Shown: positions 40,823 to 50,388, counted from the stretch's first letter. The stretch is DNA of 64,000 bases from Bauldia sp963759235 (GCA_963759235.1 CAVWYO010000008.1:537632-601631); one strand, 5' to 3'. The notes: generated by a model from the letters alone, not told the origin. Program-made: numbers and translations.

Positions 40823-42366
40823 CAGGCGGCCTCCCTCTCGAAGAAGTGGCGCAACAGGTTTTCCTCGGTAATGTCGCTTCCGGCAAGCTCGGTCTGCACG
40901 CGGCCGCGATAGAAGACATAGGCCCGGTGGCTGAGATGGAGGATCTCGGGCAGGTCCGACGAGATGAGGACGACCGCGGCGCCGGCCTCGCAAAGATCGC
41001 GGATGAAGCCGTAGATCGCCGCCCGCGTGCCGACGTCGACGCCGACCGTCGGCTCGTCGAAGGCGAACACGTCGACCGGCCTGGTCAGGCTCTTCGCCAG
41101 CAGCACCTTCTGCTGATTGCCGCCGGAGAAATGATCGATGGCCCGTTCGATGCGGGGCGGCTGAAGGTTCATCCGCTCGGCCAGTTCCGTCGCCCGGCGC
41201 GCCTCGCCGCGACGGTTGATCATGAAGCGGCCGAGCGCGAATGGCGGCTTGTCCAGCGACGGCAGGCTCATGTTCTCCCGGCACGACCGGATCATGACGA
41301 GGCCCTCTTCGCGCCGGTCGGGCGGGATGTAGAAGAAGCCGCGATCCATCATGAAATGCGGCGACTGGCCGGTGACGTCCTCGCCCTTCAGGGCAATCCG
41401 CCCGGCGGTGATCGTTTCGAGGCCGAAGACGGCCCGCATGATCTCGGACTTGCCCGAGCCGATCAGCCCGGCAAGGCCGACGACCTCGCCGGCATAGACC
41501 TCGAGCGAAGCGTCGACGACCGTGTCGCGCAGCGTCGACAGACCGTCGACGCGCAGCATCTCACGGCCGCGCTTTGACCGGATCGTCGGAAAGATCTCGG
41601 AGATCACCCGGCCGGTCATCAGCCTGACCAGCTTGTCCTCGGAGACCGTCTTGGCGTCTTCCGTCGACACGTAGCGTCCGTCACGCAAGACCGTGATCCG
41701 GTCGCCGATGCGGCGGACCTCCTGGATGCGGTGGGTGATGTAGACAATGCCGACGCCGTCGGCCTTGATCTGGTCGATCAGATCGAACAGTTGCTCGGTC
41801 TCGCGGTTGGTGAGCGAGGCGGTCGGCTCGTCCAGGATCAGGACCGACAGGTCGGAGCGGAACGCCTTGGCGATCTCGACCATCTGCTGCTCGGCCCGGG
41901 TGAGGTGCTGGACCGTCTGCCTGGGCTTCAGCGGAAAACCGAGCCGCGAGATGACCTCCTGGGCCTGGCGATGCAGGGTGCGTTTGTCGATCAGACCGCG
42001 GCGAGTCTGCTCGGCGCCGAGAAAGAGGTTCTCCTCGACCGTCATCTGCGGCACCAGTGAGAATTCCTGGAACACCGCCGAAATACCGCGCTGGCGGGCT
42101 TCGTGCACCGATTCCAGGTGAACCCGCTCGCCGCGAAACAGGATCTCTCCCGAGGTCGGCTGGTTGGCGCCGGCGAGAATTGAGATCAGCGTCGACTTGC
42201 CGGCGCCGTTCTCGCCAAACACCACATGCACCTCGCCGGCGCGAAGGTCGAAGTCGACCGCGGCCAAAGCGAGAACGCTCGGATATTGCTTGGTCAGCCC
42301 GCGGACGGAAAGGAGTGCGGCGCCGTCCGTTGCGGATGCGCCGCGCCCGTTGTCGTCAGTGCTCAT
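40822..42366 (-). CDS. Ribose-type ABC transporter ATP-binding protein
   Basis: 514 residues with two nucleotide-binding domains. NBD1: Walker A GENGAGKST, LTRAEQQMVEIAKAF, Walker B LSVLILDEPTASL. NBD2 lacks a proper Walker A (LIGSGKSEI) but has the signature FSGGNQQKVLLAKSL and DEPTVGVDVGTR, the normal pattern for RbsA/MglA-type proteins. 36 bases separate it from the binding-protein gene and one base overlaps the permease start. Confidence 0.93.
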   Translation of the reverse strand: MSTDDNGRGASATDGAALLSVRGLTKQYPSVLALAAVDFDLRAGEVHVVFGENGAGKSTLISILAGANQPTSGEILFRGERVHLESVHEARQRGISAVFQEFSLVPQMTVEENLFLGAEQTRRGLIDKRTLHRQAQEVISRLGFPLKPRQTVQHLTRAEQQMVEIAKAFRSDLSVLILDEPTASLTNRETEQLFDLIDQIKADGVGIVYITHRIQEVRRIGDRITVLRDGRYVSTEDAKTVSEDKLVRLMTGRVISEIFPTIRSKRGREMLRVDGLSTLRDTVVDASLEVYAGEVVGLAGLIGSGKSEIMRAVFGLETITAGRIALKGEDVTGQSPHFMMDRGFFYIPPDRREEGLVMIRSCRENMSLPSLDKPPFALGRFMINRRGEARRATELAERMNLQPPRIERAIDHFSGGNQQKVLLAKSLTRPVDVFAFDEPTVGVDVGTRAAIYGFIRDLCEAGAAVVLISSDLPEILHLSHRAYVFYRGRVQTELAGSDITEENLLRHFFEREAA

Positions 42367-42402
42367 CGAACAAGTTCGAACTCGCTGCCCGGTCCGGTCA
42401 GG

Positions 42403-43486
42403 TCAATCCACGTTGAACACCGGGCTGAAGCCGTCCGGGGCCAACGTCGAAGCCGGATCGAATGTCGAGATGTTGTCCTGGTTGACCACGAACAGCGCCG
42501 GTCCGACATGCTTGGCGTAGTCCTTGCCCTCCAGAATCCTGACCGCCTGGTCGATGGCAATGCGGCCCTGGATCACCGGCGAGTCGGTCGGCGCCGCCAG
42601 AATCTGGCCGCGACGGATGCCCTGGTCGACGCCCGGCGTGTAATAGTAGGCCAAGATCTTGATCTGGTCGGTCAGTCCCCGCGACCTGAGGATCGGGATG
42701 GCGGCCTCGGCGGTCACCGCGGTTCCGACGATGTAGTTGAGGTCGGGGTGCGCCCCGAGCGTATCCTCGACCAGGGCCGACTGCGCCTCCTTGCCGGTGT
42801 CGCCGTATTTGGTCTCGACGACCTCGATGGCGGTGCCTTTGACCGCGTCCAGGAAGCCCGTGTTGCCGGCCTCGACCCAGCCGGCACCCGCCGGTCCGGG
42901 GAACCAGCCGACCTTCACCGGCGCCGAGCCGGCGGGATGCAGCTTGGCAAGAAACTCGCCCGCCTTGGCGCCCATTTCACCGAAAGACACCAGCGACTTG
43001 GCGGAAATCTCCGTCGAGGACATGCCGTTGATGATGTCGATGACGGGGATATTCTTGGCGTGGATCTCGTGCACCAGATTGTTGAGACCGTCATACGAGA
43101 TCGCGCCGATGACGACGGCGTCGGCTCCAGCCGCCACGCAATCCTCGATCTGGCTGATCTGCTTCTCCAGTTCGGTATAGCCGCCCGCCTCGACCAACTG
43201 CATCTTCACGCCGAGGTCCTTCGCCTCTTCCGAGACCCCATAGTCCACGGCGAGCCAGTAGGCGTCCTTCATGTGCGGAAAGGAAACACAGATCTGCCAC
43301 GGCTTGGACGCCTTTTCGAGCGGCACGTAGTCGAGTTTCACCCGCGGGCTGTCCATGTTGAAAGGCGGGTTCCAAGATTTCGACCTGATACGGGTACCAT
43401 TTATCGGCGGCGGCGGCGCTGCCCGCGAAGGCAATCGCCAAGGCCGCAGCCATCGAAAATTTCGAGACGCTGCGCATCGCACTCAT
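42403..43486 (-). pseudogene. Periplasmic sugar-type binding protein (TorT/RbsB-like), one +1 frameshift
   Basis: The signal peptide is clear (MRSVSKFSMAAALAIAFAGS, then AAAADKWYPYQVE). An extra T at about 43374 shifts the frame; the mature protein continues WNPPFNMDSPRVKLDYVPLE, then WQICVSFPHMKDAYWLAVDY, INGMSSTEISAKSLVSFGEM and LAPDGFSPVFNVD. The joined product is about 360 residues, as in TorT-like periplasmic binding proteins. Two start codons are possible, 43486 and 43477; GAGGGG is better spaced for 43477. First gene of the string, divergent from LysR. Without frame correction no exported protein would be made. Confidence 0.87.
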
Positions 43487-43597
43487 CCCCTCTTTCCCTC
43501 TGTTTGAAGCTGCTCGCCGTCGCCCGTGGCGAGCTCGCCGGCCAGCCAGTCTCGCGCATCCGCAGAGATATGAAAAATAGAAAAACATGAGACCCGA

Positions 43598-43613
43598 TAT
43601 CTGATTATCTGAT
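43598..43613. promoter_or_regulatory. Tandem TATCTGAT repeats, candidate LysR-type operator
   Basis: Two directly adjacent copies of TATCTGAT (43598-43605, 43606-43613) in the A/T-rich 190-base gap between the binding-protein gene and the divergent LysR gene. The location suits control of both genes; binding is inferred. Confidence 0.45.
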
Positions 43614-43677
43614 ACTGTTGCCATAGGAATAGGCGGGTGGCGGAGACGCCGGAAAATGCGTCAGCGGTAGGCAGCGC

Positions 43678-44598
43678 GTGAGCATCTCGTTGCGTCACAT
43701 CCGCTACTTCCTGGCGGCCGCCGAAGCCGGACAGATCTCGCGCGCGGCGATGGACCTCGGCGTTTCGCAGTCGGCCGTCACGGCCGCCGTGAAGCAGCTC
43801 GAAAGCTTCGTCGGCGCGCGGTTGTTCGACCGTCATGCGCAGGGCGTGTCGCTGACGCTCGAGGGCAGCCGCTTCATGAGCCACGCGCGCAACATCGCCA
43901 CATCCGTCAACGAGGCGCTGCGGTTCGAGCAGGAGCCGGCGCGCAAGATCCGCGGCACGGTGCGCGTCGGCGTGACCTACACCGTCGCCGGCTACTTCCT
44001 CCCGCAACACCAGGTGCGGTTCGAGCGAAGCTATCCTGACGTCAACATTGAGCTCAGCGAAGCGCCGCGGTCCTCGATCGAAGACGATCTCATCGCCGGA
44101 CGCCTCGACACCTCGGTGCTGCTCACCTCGAACATCGTCAATCGCGACGCCCTCGATTCCGAAACATTGATCCGATCCCGCCGGCGCCTGTGGCTGCCGC
44201 TCGATCATCCGCTCACCCACGCCGAGGCGGTCCACCTCGCGGATATCGCCAGCGAACCCTATGTCATGCTCACCGTCGACGAGGCCGCAAAGACGGCCGG
44301 CCGCTATTGGATCGACTCCGGCTACCGGCCGCGGGTGATCTTCGAGACCTCGTCGGTCGAGGCGGTGCGCAGCATGGTCGCCAACGGCATGGGGGTGACG
44401 ATTCTGTCAGACATGGTGTACCGGCCGTGGTCGCTCGAAGGCCAGCGCATCGAGACCCGGCTCGTCACCGAACCGATCCCGAGCATGGATGTCGGCCTCG
44501 CCTGGGCGCGCAATGCCGAATTGTCGAGTGCGACGCGGGCGTTCCGCGACTTCATGAGCCTGACGTTCAACGGCGCCGGCCACGTTCTGGCGACGTGA
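43678..44598 (+). CDS. LysR-family transcriptional regulator
   Basis: 306 residues, GTG start at 43678 (an ATG upstream runs into a stop). N-terminal winged helix SISLRHIRYFLAAAEAGQIS, MDLGVSQSAVTAAVKQLES, GARLFDRHAQGVSLTLEG; C-terminal inducer domain with RVGVTYTVAGYFLPQHQVRF and MVANGMGVTILSDMVYRPWS. It is divergent from the ABC/Pxp gene string and is its most likely activator, responding to the imported compound or a product. The following 200 bases hold no gene. Confidence 0.9.
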   Translation: MSISLRHIRYFLAAAEAGQISRAAMDLGVSQSAVTAAVKQLESFVGARLFDRHAQGVSLTLEGSRFMSHARNIATSVNEALRFEQEPARKIRGTVRVGVTYTVAGYFLPQHQVRFERSYPDVNIELSEAPRSSIEDDLIAGRLDTSVLLTSNIVNRDALDSETLIRSRRRLWLPLDHPLTHAEAVHLADIASEPYVMLTVDEAAKTAGRYWIDSGYRPRVIFETSSVEAVRSMVANGMGVTILSDMVYRPWSLEGQRIETRLVTEPIPSMDVGLAWARNAELSSATRAFRDFMSLTFNGAGHVLAT

Positions 44599-44800
44599 CG
44601 TTGAGCGGCGCGAAATATCGGGCCATTCTGCATCCGTCGTCAGTCCTCGAATCAAGACTGTTCTCAGCAACGAGCAGCTACGCATCAATCTTCTCGTTGG
44701 CAGGAACCCGGTTTGATCACCTGGCCTGCAGCACGGTGGTGATCGTGTGGGGCAGGGTGAACCCGGTATCTCTGCGGCGCGAGAGGCTCTGCAACTCAAC

Positions 44801-45832
44801 CTAGCTCTTTCGTCGAAAGAACGTCGCGTGGAGGTGCCGGCCTTCCGCCAGCGCCATGCCCAGGGCGATGGCGGCGCCGTAGATGGCGAATTGGAAGGCG
44901 GTCGACAGGCCGAGCATCTTCAGCATCTGGCTGAGATGGGTGAGGAAAAGCGCCGCTCCTGCAACCGCCACCATGCTGCCCAAACCGCCGGTAATCGCCG
45001 TCCCGCCGAGCACGGCGGCGGCGATCGGCGCGAGCAGATAGGGGTCGCCGACATTCAGCGTCGGATTGCGAATGAAGGCCGAAATGACGATGCCGGCGAC
45101 GCCGTAGAGGAAGCCGGCAACGGTGAATGCGGCTGTTTGGTAGGCGGCGACGTTGACGCCGGCGATCCAGGCGGCACGGGGATTGACGCCGGCGGCGGCG
45201 AATCGCCGGCCATGGGTCGTCTTGCGCAGGGCCACCGACACCACGACGACGAGGATTGCCGCAACCCACACAGAGACGTTGAGCCCGAGGACACGCGAGC
45301 CGCCCCAATCGGCGAGCATCGGTGGCACCCGCGCTTCCTGCGGCAGGCTCTCGCGATACCATAGCGTCGCCCCTTGCGTGATGGCGCCGATGGCGAGGGT
45401 CACGATCAGCGCGTTCAGCTTCATCGCTGCTACGAGGAGACCATTGATAAGGCCGACGAGGGTGGCGAAGAGGAGCGCAGCAACGAGAGCGGCGACGAGG
45501 TCCTCGTTGCGTCCACTCGACACACCGAGAAGCACCGTGCTTGACAGCGCAATGATAGCCGGGATGGAGAGGTCGATGCCGCGCGACATGAGCACGATCG
45601 CCTCGCCCATCGCGGTGATGCACAGGAAAGCGGCGAGCGGAACGACCGCGAGGATGGTTGAGGGCAGGATGCTTCGCGGAACGAAGATCGCGCCGACTAC
45701 GAGAAGGGCAACGAGCGCCAGCCAGATGGCGACAAAGCGAATCTGTGTACGGCCACCCAAACGCGATCGGCGCGCTACCGCCGCCTCGCCGTCGCCGATC
45801 TCCGCCCGGTCGTCTGCGCTCATCGCCATCAC
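44801..45832 (-). CDS. Ribose-type ABC transporter permease (second importer)
   Basis: 343 residues, RbsC-like. Family blocks: FLCITAMGEAIVLMSRGIDL, SIPAIIALSS, TLAIGAITQGATLWYR, GRRFAAAGVNPRAAWIAGVN and PIAAAVLGGTAITGGLGSMV. Last gene of the FAD-dehydrogenase/ABC operon, 3 bases after the stop of the ATPase-permease fusion. With the permease half of that fusion it would form a heterodimeric channel. Confidence 0.9.
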   Translation of the reverse strand: MMAMSADDRAEIGDGEAAVARRSRLGGRTQIRFVAIWLALVALLVVGAIFVPRSILPSTILAVVPLAAFLCITAMGEAIVLMSRGIDLSIPAIIALSSTVLLGVSSGRNEDLVAALVAALLFATLVGLINGLLVAAMKLNALIVTLAIGAITQGATLWYRESLPQEARVPPMLADWGGSRVLGLNVSVWVAAILVVVVSVALRKTTHGRRFAAAGVNPRAAWIAGVNVAAYQTAAFTVAGFLYGVAGIVISAFIRNPTLNVGDPYLLAPIAAAVLGGTAITGGLGSMVAVAGAALFLTHLSQMLKMLGLSTAFQFAIYGAAIALGMALAEGRHLHATFFRRKS

Positions 45833-45835
45833 CCG

Positions 45836-48391
45836 TCACGCCGACCGTGCCGCCGGCGCGCCGCGTCGCAGCAGGCTCCCGAGTTGCCGCGCGATCCAGC
45901 CGACCGGCTCCCAGCCGGAATAAAGCAGCACGGCGAAGAGCGTGAGCGCCCCGCTGATGATGATACCGACCGCCGTCGAGAGGCCGAGCAGGGTCACGAT
46001 GTTGACGGTGACGGTGAAGAACAGCGCCCCCAACACGGCGCCGAGAAACGAACCGCGGCCGCCGCTTAGCGCGGCGCCGCCGAGGACCGCGGCAGCTATG
46101 CTCGGCAATGTATAGGCCGACCCCACCACCGGGGTGCCGGTGCCGACCTCGGAGGAGAGAAAGAAGCCGGCGAAAGTGGCGACCACCGCGGACAGCAGAT
46201 AGGCGCGCATATGGACGACGTTGACCTTCACCCCGTTCCGCTTGGCCGCTTCCTCGCGGAAGCCGACGGCGCGCAGACGAAGCCCGCTCCGTGTCCGATA
46301 GAGCCAGTAGTCACCCGCCGCAGCGACCGCCAGGATGACGAAGAATGAAATCGGTATGGCGCCGATCCGGGTCTGTAGAAACGAGGTGAACGCCTCGCTT
46401 ATCAGTCCGCTTGGCGAGGGGCGCAGATAGAGGGCAAATCCCTGAAGGACGCTCAGGGTGGCGATCGTCGTAATCACCGGGTTCAGCCCGACGACGCGGA
46501 CGAGAACGCCATTGACGATGCCGACGAGCACGCCGACGGCGATGCACAGAAGCGCCCCCAGAATCAGCGCCCCGGGCCCCAGCCCTTCAGCCATGACGTA
46601 GGACGCCAGGACCACGGTGACGCTCATCATCGCGCCGACCGATACGTCGAAGCCGCGCACCATCAGCGCATTGAACTGGGCCATGGTGACCAGGGCGAGC
46701 GGCGCCGTGGCAAGCAGGATGTGGCGGATGTTGATCCCGGTCAGAAAGAAGCCTGATTGCAGCGCGGCATAGGCGCTGACCGCCAGGATGAGGATCAGGA
46801 GGAAGAAAAGAGGCACCCACCAGTGTGTGCTGCCGCCCGTCAGCGCTTGGCGGAGGTTCTCCCAGACCGACGGCCTCTCGGTCTCGTCACCCTTCGCTTC
46901 GGCCGCACGCGCGGCGCGCGTGTCCCGCGAGGTCAGGAAGGAGGAGACGATATTCTCCTCCGTCACGTCCCGGCCCCAGAGCGTCCGCACGATCCGGCCG
47001 CGCGAGAAGACCAGAACCCGGTCACACAGTCCGGCGAGTTCCATCGCGTCGGACGAATTGACGACGCAGGCCGAGCCGGCCGCCGTCTTGGCGCGGATGG
47101 CGCGATAGATGTCGAAGCGCGCCTTGGCATCCACCCCTTGCGTCGGTTCATCGATCAGGATGGTCTTGGCATCGTGGAGGAAGCTTCGGGCGAGCACCGT
47201 CTTCTGCTGGTTGCCGCCGGAGAGGCCGCTGATCGGCTGGTCCAGCGTGGTGGTGACGATGCCAAGCTCATCGACGATTTCTTCCGATCGACGTCGTTCG
47301 CGTTGCGCCGAGACGAAGCCCCCCGTAGCGAACTCATCGAGCACCTGGACAGTCATGTTCTCCCGGACGCCGAGTACCGGGAAGACCGACTCGAGAGCCC
47401 GGTCGGCGCTGAGCGATAGGACGCCGGCGGCAAGCGCGGCGCGCGGCGCGCCAAGCTTCACCGGCTGCCCGTCGCAATAGACGTGACCGGTGGCAAGCTC
47501 GAGGCCGCCCAGGGCGCGGATCGCCTCTCGCTGGCCATTGCCTTCCGCGCCGGCGAAGCCCAGTACTTCACCGTGATGGACATGGAACGTGACGCCGGAA
47601 AAACGCGCGCCGCTCAGGTCCTTTGCCCAGAAGCCGACGGGCGCCGAGGAGAGGTCCGACTTTGGCGGAAAGCCCAATTCGATCGAGCGGCCGATCATGA
47701 GGGCGATCAGGTCGTTCTCGGAGAGATTCGCGTCGACCGTGTAGGTGCCCTGGCCGACGCCGTCGCGAAGGATGGTGATGCGGTCGGCGAGCGCCAGGAT
47801 TTCCGGCAGGCGATGACTGACGTAGACCACCGCCGCGCCCTCGGCCGTGATCCGGCGGATGATGGCGGTGAGTTTCGCAACGTCGGCAAGGTCGAGCGAG
47901 GAGGTCGGCTCATCGAGGAGGACGACCTTGGGATTGCCGACCAGGGCCTTGACGATCTCCAGGAACTGCCGTTCGGCGGCGCTGAGGTCGCCGACCAGCG
48001 TTTCGGGCGAGATGCCGAGATCGTGCGGAGCGAGCAGGCGTTCGGCGAAGGCGCGCGCGTCGCCTTGCGGGTCGTCGGCGGCAAGCAGAAGGTTCTGGGC
48101 AACGCTCAATTCGCGGACAAGGGAGTCGTCCTGGTACACCGTCGCTAGACCAAGCCTGTGGGCGAGCAGCGGATCGGCTGCGGTAAGCTTTTCGCCCATG
48201 ATCTCGACAGTGCCGGCATCCTGGACGATCGCACCGCTGGCGATCCCGAGCAGCGTGCTCTTGCCGGAGCCGTTCTCGCCGAGCACCGCATGGACCTCGC
48301 CTGGCCTGCACTCGAAGTCGACGTGAGCCAGCGCCTGCACACCCGGATAGCTCTTCGAAATGTCCGACAGTCTGAGGGATGGCCCGGCCAT
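45836..48391 (-). CDS. ABC transporter ATPase-permease fusion, ribose type
   Basis: 851 residues joining what are normally two genes. Residues about 1-500 are an RbsA-like double ATPase: LGENGSGKSTLLGIASG (Walker A), LSAAERQFLEIVKAL, VVLLDEPTSSLDL, second-domain signature LSGGNQQKTVLARSFL, IDEPTQGVDAK. A linker (about 500-530) leads to an RbsC-like permease with about eight or nine membrane helices (WWVPLFFLLILILAVSAYAA, VTMAQFNALMVRGFDVSVGA, YTLPSIAAAVLGGAALSGGR). No stop or frame change is seen at the junction, so the fusion is real in this sequence. A separate permease follows. Confidence 0.9.
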   Translation of the reverse strand: MAGPSLRLSDISKSYPGVQALAHVDFECRPGEVHAVLGENGSGKSTLLGIASGAIVQDAGTVEIMGEKLTAADPLLAHRLGLATVYQDDSLVRELSVAQNLLLAADDPQGDARAFAERLLAPHDLGISPETLVGDLSAAERQFLEIVKALVGNPKVVLLDEPTSSLDLADVAKLTAIIRRITAEGAAVVYVSHRLPEILALADRITILRDGVGQGTYTVDANLSENDLIALMIGRSIELGFPPKSDLSSAPVGFWAKDLSGARFSGVTFHVHHGEVLGFAGAEGNGQREAIRALGGLELATGHVYCDGQPVKLGAPRAALAAGVLSLSADRALESVFPVLGVRENMTVQVLDEFATGGFVSAQRERRRSEEIVDELGIVTTTLDQPISGLSGGNQQKTVLARSFLHDAKTILIDEPTQGVDAKARFDIYRAIRAKTAAGSACVVNSSDAMELAGLCDRVLVFSRGRIVRTLWGRDVTEENIVSSFLTSRDTRAARAAEAKGDETERPSVWENLRQALTGGSTHWWVPLFFLLILILAVSAYAALQSGFFLTGINIRHILLATAPLALVTMAQFNALMVRGFDVSVGAMMSVTVVLASYVMAEGLGPGALILGALLCIAVGVLVGIVNGVLVRVVGLNPVITTIATLSVLQGFALYLRPSPSGLISEAFTSFLQTRIGAIPISFFVILAVAAAGDYWLYRTRSGLRLRAVGFREEAAKRNGVKVNVVHMRAYLLSAVVATFAGFFLSSEVGTGTPVVGSAYTLPSIAAAVLGGAALSGGRGSFLGAVLGALFFTVTVNIVTLLGLSTAVGIIISGALTLFAVLLYSGWEPVGWIARQLGSLLRRGAPAARSA

Positions 48392-48600
48392 CGTCCGCTG
48401 TTCCTGACTCCGATGCGAGCGGGCGTCGGGTCATGCCCCGCACCGCTTCTCCATCTTACTCGTTTTCGCTGAAATCCGATCTACGCCGGCACCGCTCGCG
48501 GCCGCTCCTCCACTCCAAGTGAGGGATGAGGCCTGCTGGCGTGATCGGGCAGAGATTTCTCCGGCACCCGACACTCGCCGCTCGCCGTCGCCGCCGGCCA

Positions 48601-48624
48601 CCACCCTCCTCCGTGGGAGGATGG
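48601..48624 (-). promoter_or_regulatory. Stem-loop between binding-protein and ATPase-permease genes
   Basis: CCACCCTCCT-CCGT-GGGAGGATGG can pair along ten positions with one mismatch. It is in the 283-base gap downstream of the binding-protein gene and before the fusion gene. Such intercistronic stems often protect the 5' transcript and raise binding-protein levels over the membrane parts; here this is inference. The rest of the gap shows no gene. Confidence 0.45.
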
Positions 48625-48674
48625 CGGCGGCGGACTCGCTTTGCCACGGTTCGGCGGGTGCCAACTCCCGACGG

Positions 48675-49865
48675 CTATTTGGCGAACATCGCCTTCAGCA
48701 TGTCGTCGTCAACGCGCGTCGACACCGACGCATCCTGCGGAAGGTCCGGATTGCACATGCCCTTGGTTACCTGCCGGAATCGGAAGGGCACGTCGACCAC
48801 GACCGGTATGTCCTGACCCGCCAGCTTCATCATCCCTGCCGTCAAGGCGATGCCTGACTGGAAGTTGTGACCCGAGGCAAAGAAGATCTTGAAGTCCGGA
48901 TCATTGATTTTCTCCCAGTCGCAGAAGAGGCCTTGCTCGTCGGTGCGCAAGGCGACCACCACGTTGGGGTCCTTGCCCGCCTCCTGATAGGCCCTCAGCC
49001 CGCCGCGGAAGCCGTCGGCATATTCGTAGACGACGCCGTCGACGGTGTCGTTCTGGGCGAGGAAGCCGGACATCGCCTGGAAGGTGCCCTCCTGGGTCCA
49101 GTTGGTGTCGGCTTTGCCGAGAAGCTTCATGTTGGGATACTTGGCGAGTTCGTCATCCGAGCATTTCTGCCACGCGGCGCTCAGCCCGTTGCCCGGCGTT
49201 CCGCCAAGCTCGACCACGCCGATCTCGGGCTTGCCCGAATTCTTTTCGACGGCATCGATCATTCCCGTGCCGAGATCGCAGAGATTTTCGCTGACCGTGG
49301 CCAGGTAGTCCTTGCCCGGTTCGCCGCCGACATAGGTGCCGTTGTGGAGGACTACCGTGATGCCGGCATCGGTCGCTTCCTTGATCGTCGGCAGCAGCGC
49401 GGTGCTCGCATCGGCGAAGATGACGATGACGTTGACGCCCTGGGCGATCAGGCTCCGCAGATCGGAGATCGACTTGGTCGGATCGTTGCGTCCCGACGTG
49501 TAGATGATCTTGGCGATGTTGGGGTAGGTCAGCGCCTCCATGATGAATTCCATCTTGGTCACCTGGCGCCAGACGTTCTCGCCGAAGCCGTCGGCAAGCG
49601 CCACGGTGAGGTCGCCGTGCCCGGTCTCGCAGACCGAGTCCTTCCAGCACTGCATGGCGAGCTTGCGCTGGTCCGGCGACAGGCCGACCGCCATCCGCTT
49701 GAAGGATTCGGCGACGACCGGGTTGATGTTCTCGGTCGTCCCGAGGGATTTCATCATCAGCTCCTCGGCGGTCGCCGCCTGCGAGGAGCCGGCGCTCAGC
49801 GCGAGAAAGGCAGCGGCCATGCCGGGCGCTGCCCAGGCGCGCCACTTTCCAGATACTGCATGCAT
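48675..49865 (-). CDS. Periplasmic substrate-binding protein of the second ribose-type importer
   Basis: 396 residues. Signal peptide HAVSGKWRAWAAPGMAAAFL / ALSAGSSQA, then a type I periplasmic binding fold with GVNVIVIFADASTALLPTIK, LHNGTYVGGEPGKDYLATVS, VVELGGTPGNGLSAAWQKCS and DGVVYEYADGFRGGLRAYQE. Start ATG at 49865, preceded by AAAGGGAGGGAA. The ligand is unknown; the operon's FAD-dependent dehydrogenase suggests a cyclic or sterol-like alcohol/ketone, or a sugar, but nothing in this protein decides it. Confidence 0.9.
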   Translation of the reverse strand: MHAVSGKWRAWAAPGMAAAFLALSAGSSQAATAEELMMKSLGTTENINPVVAESFKRMAVGLSPDQRKLAMQCWKDSVCETGHGDLTVALADGFGENVWRQVTKMEFIMEALTYPNIAKIIYTSGRNDPTKSISDLRSLIAQGVNVIVIFADASTALLPTIKEATDAGITVVLHNGTYVGGEPGKDYLATVSENLCDLGTGMIDAVEKNSGKPEIGVVELGGTPGNGLSAAWQKCSDDELAKYPNMKLLGKADTNWTQEGTFQAMSGFLAQNDTVDGVVYEYADGFRGGLRAYQEAGKDPNVVVALRTDEQGLFCDWEKINDPDFKIFFASGHNFQSGIALTAGMMKLAGQDIPVVVDVPFRFRQVTKGMCNPDLPQDASVSTRVDDDMLKAMFAK

Positions 49866-49923
49866 GTGATTCCCTCCCTTTGAATTTCTTGGCTTGCACT
49901 CAAGTGCAGCTGGCTTGACCTTA

Positions 49924-50388
49924 CTACTTACCTTGCAGCCAGGGATAGCGGGCAGTGTCCTTGCCGGCGTAGTCGGGGTCGAGATAGATGAAGCATCGCT
50001 GGATCTTGAAATCGCGGATCTCGAAGACATCGCACCACCGGCCGGCGCCCCACTCCGGAACGTCGGCCCGCCATGGTCCGTCGCGATGTTCGCCGTGGCT
50101 GCTGCCTTCGCAGACGATGTAGTCGCTGCCCGAGAAGATCCAGTTGAAGTCGGCATAGTGGTGGACGATCGACTTCAGCGTCGCGCCGACGTCGCCGAAC
50201 ATCTTGCCGATCCGCTCCTTGCCGGCGGCGATGCCCCATTTCGGAAAATAGACCTGGGCGTCGTCGGCGAAGAGATCGAGGATCGAGCCTCCCGTCGATG
50301 TGACGCCGCCGTTGTCGAAGGCTTTCAGGTACTCGACGGCGACCGACTTTCTCTGTTCGTCGGTCATCGTCTGGGTTGCGACTGCCAT
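49924..50388 (-). CDS. SnoaL/NTF2-like protein
   Basis: 154 residues, cone-shaped small fold typical of isomerases, dehydratases or cyclases (VAVEYLKAFDNGGVTSTGGS, LFADDAQVYFPKWGIAAGKE, DFNWIFSGSDYIVCEGSSHG, WCDVFEIRDFKIQRCFIYLD). GGGAGGAACC precedes the ATG at 50388. Second gene after the FAD-dependent dehydrogenase and before the importer genes; likely transforms the same substrate. Confidence 0.82.
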   Translation of the reverse strand: MAVATQTMTDEQRKSVAVEYLKAFDNGGVTSTGGSILDLFADDAQVYFPKWGIAAGKERIGKMFGDVGATLKSIVHHYADFNWIFSGSDYIVCEGSSHGEHRDGPWRADVPEWGAGRWCDVFEIRDFKIQRCFIYLDPDYAGKDTARYPWLQGK

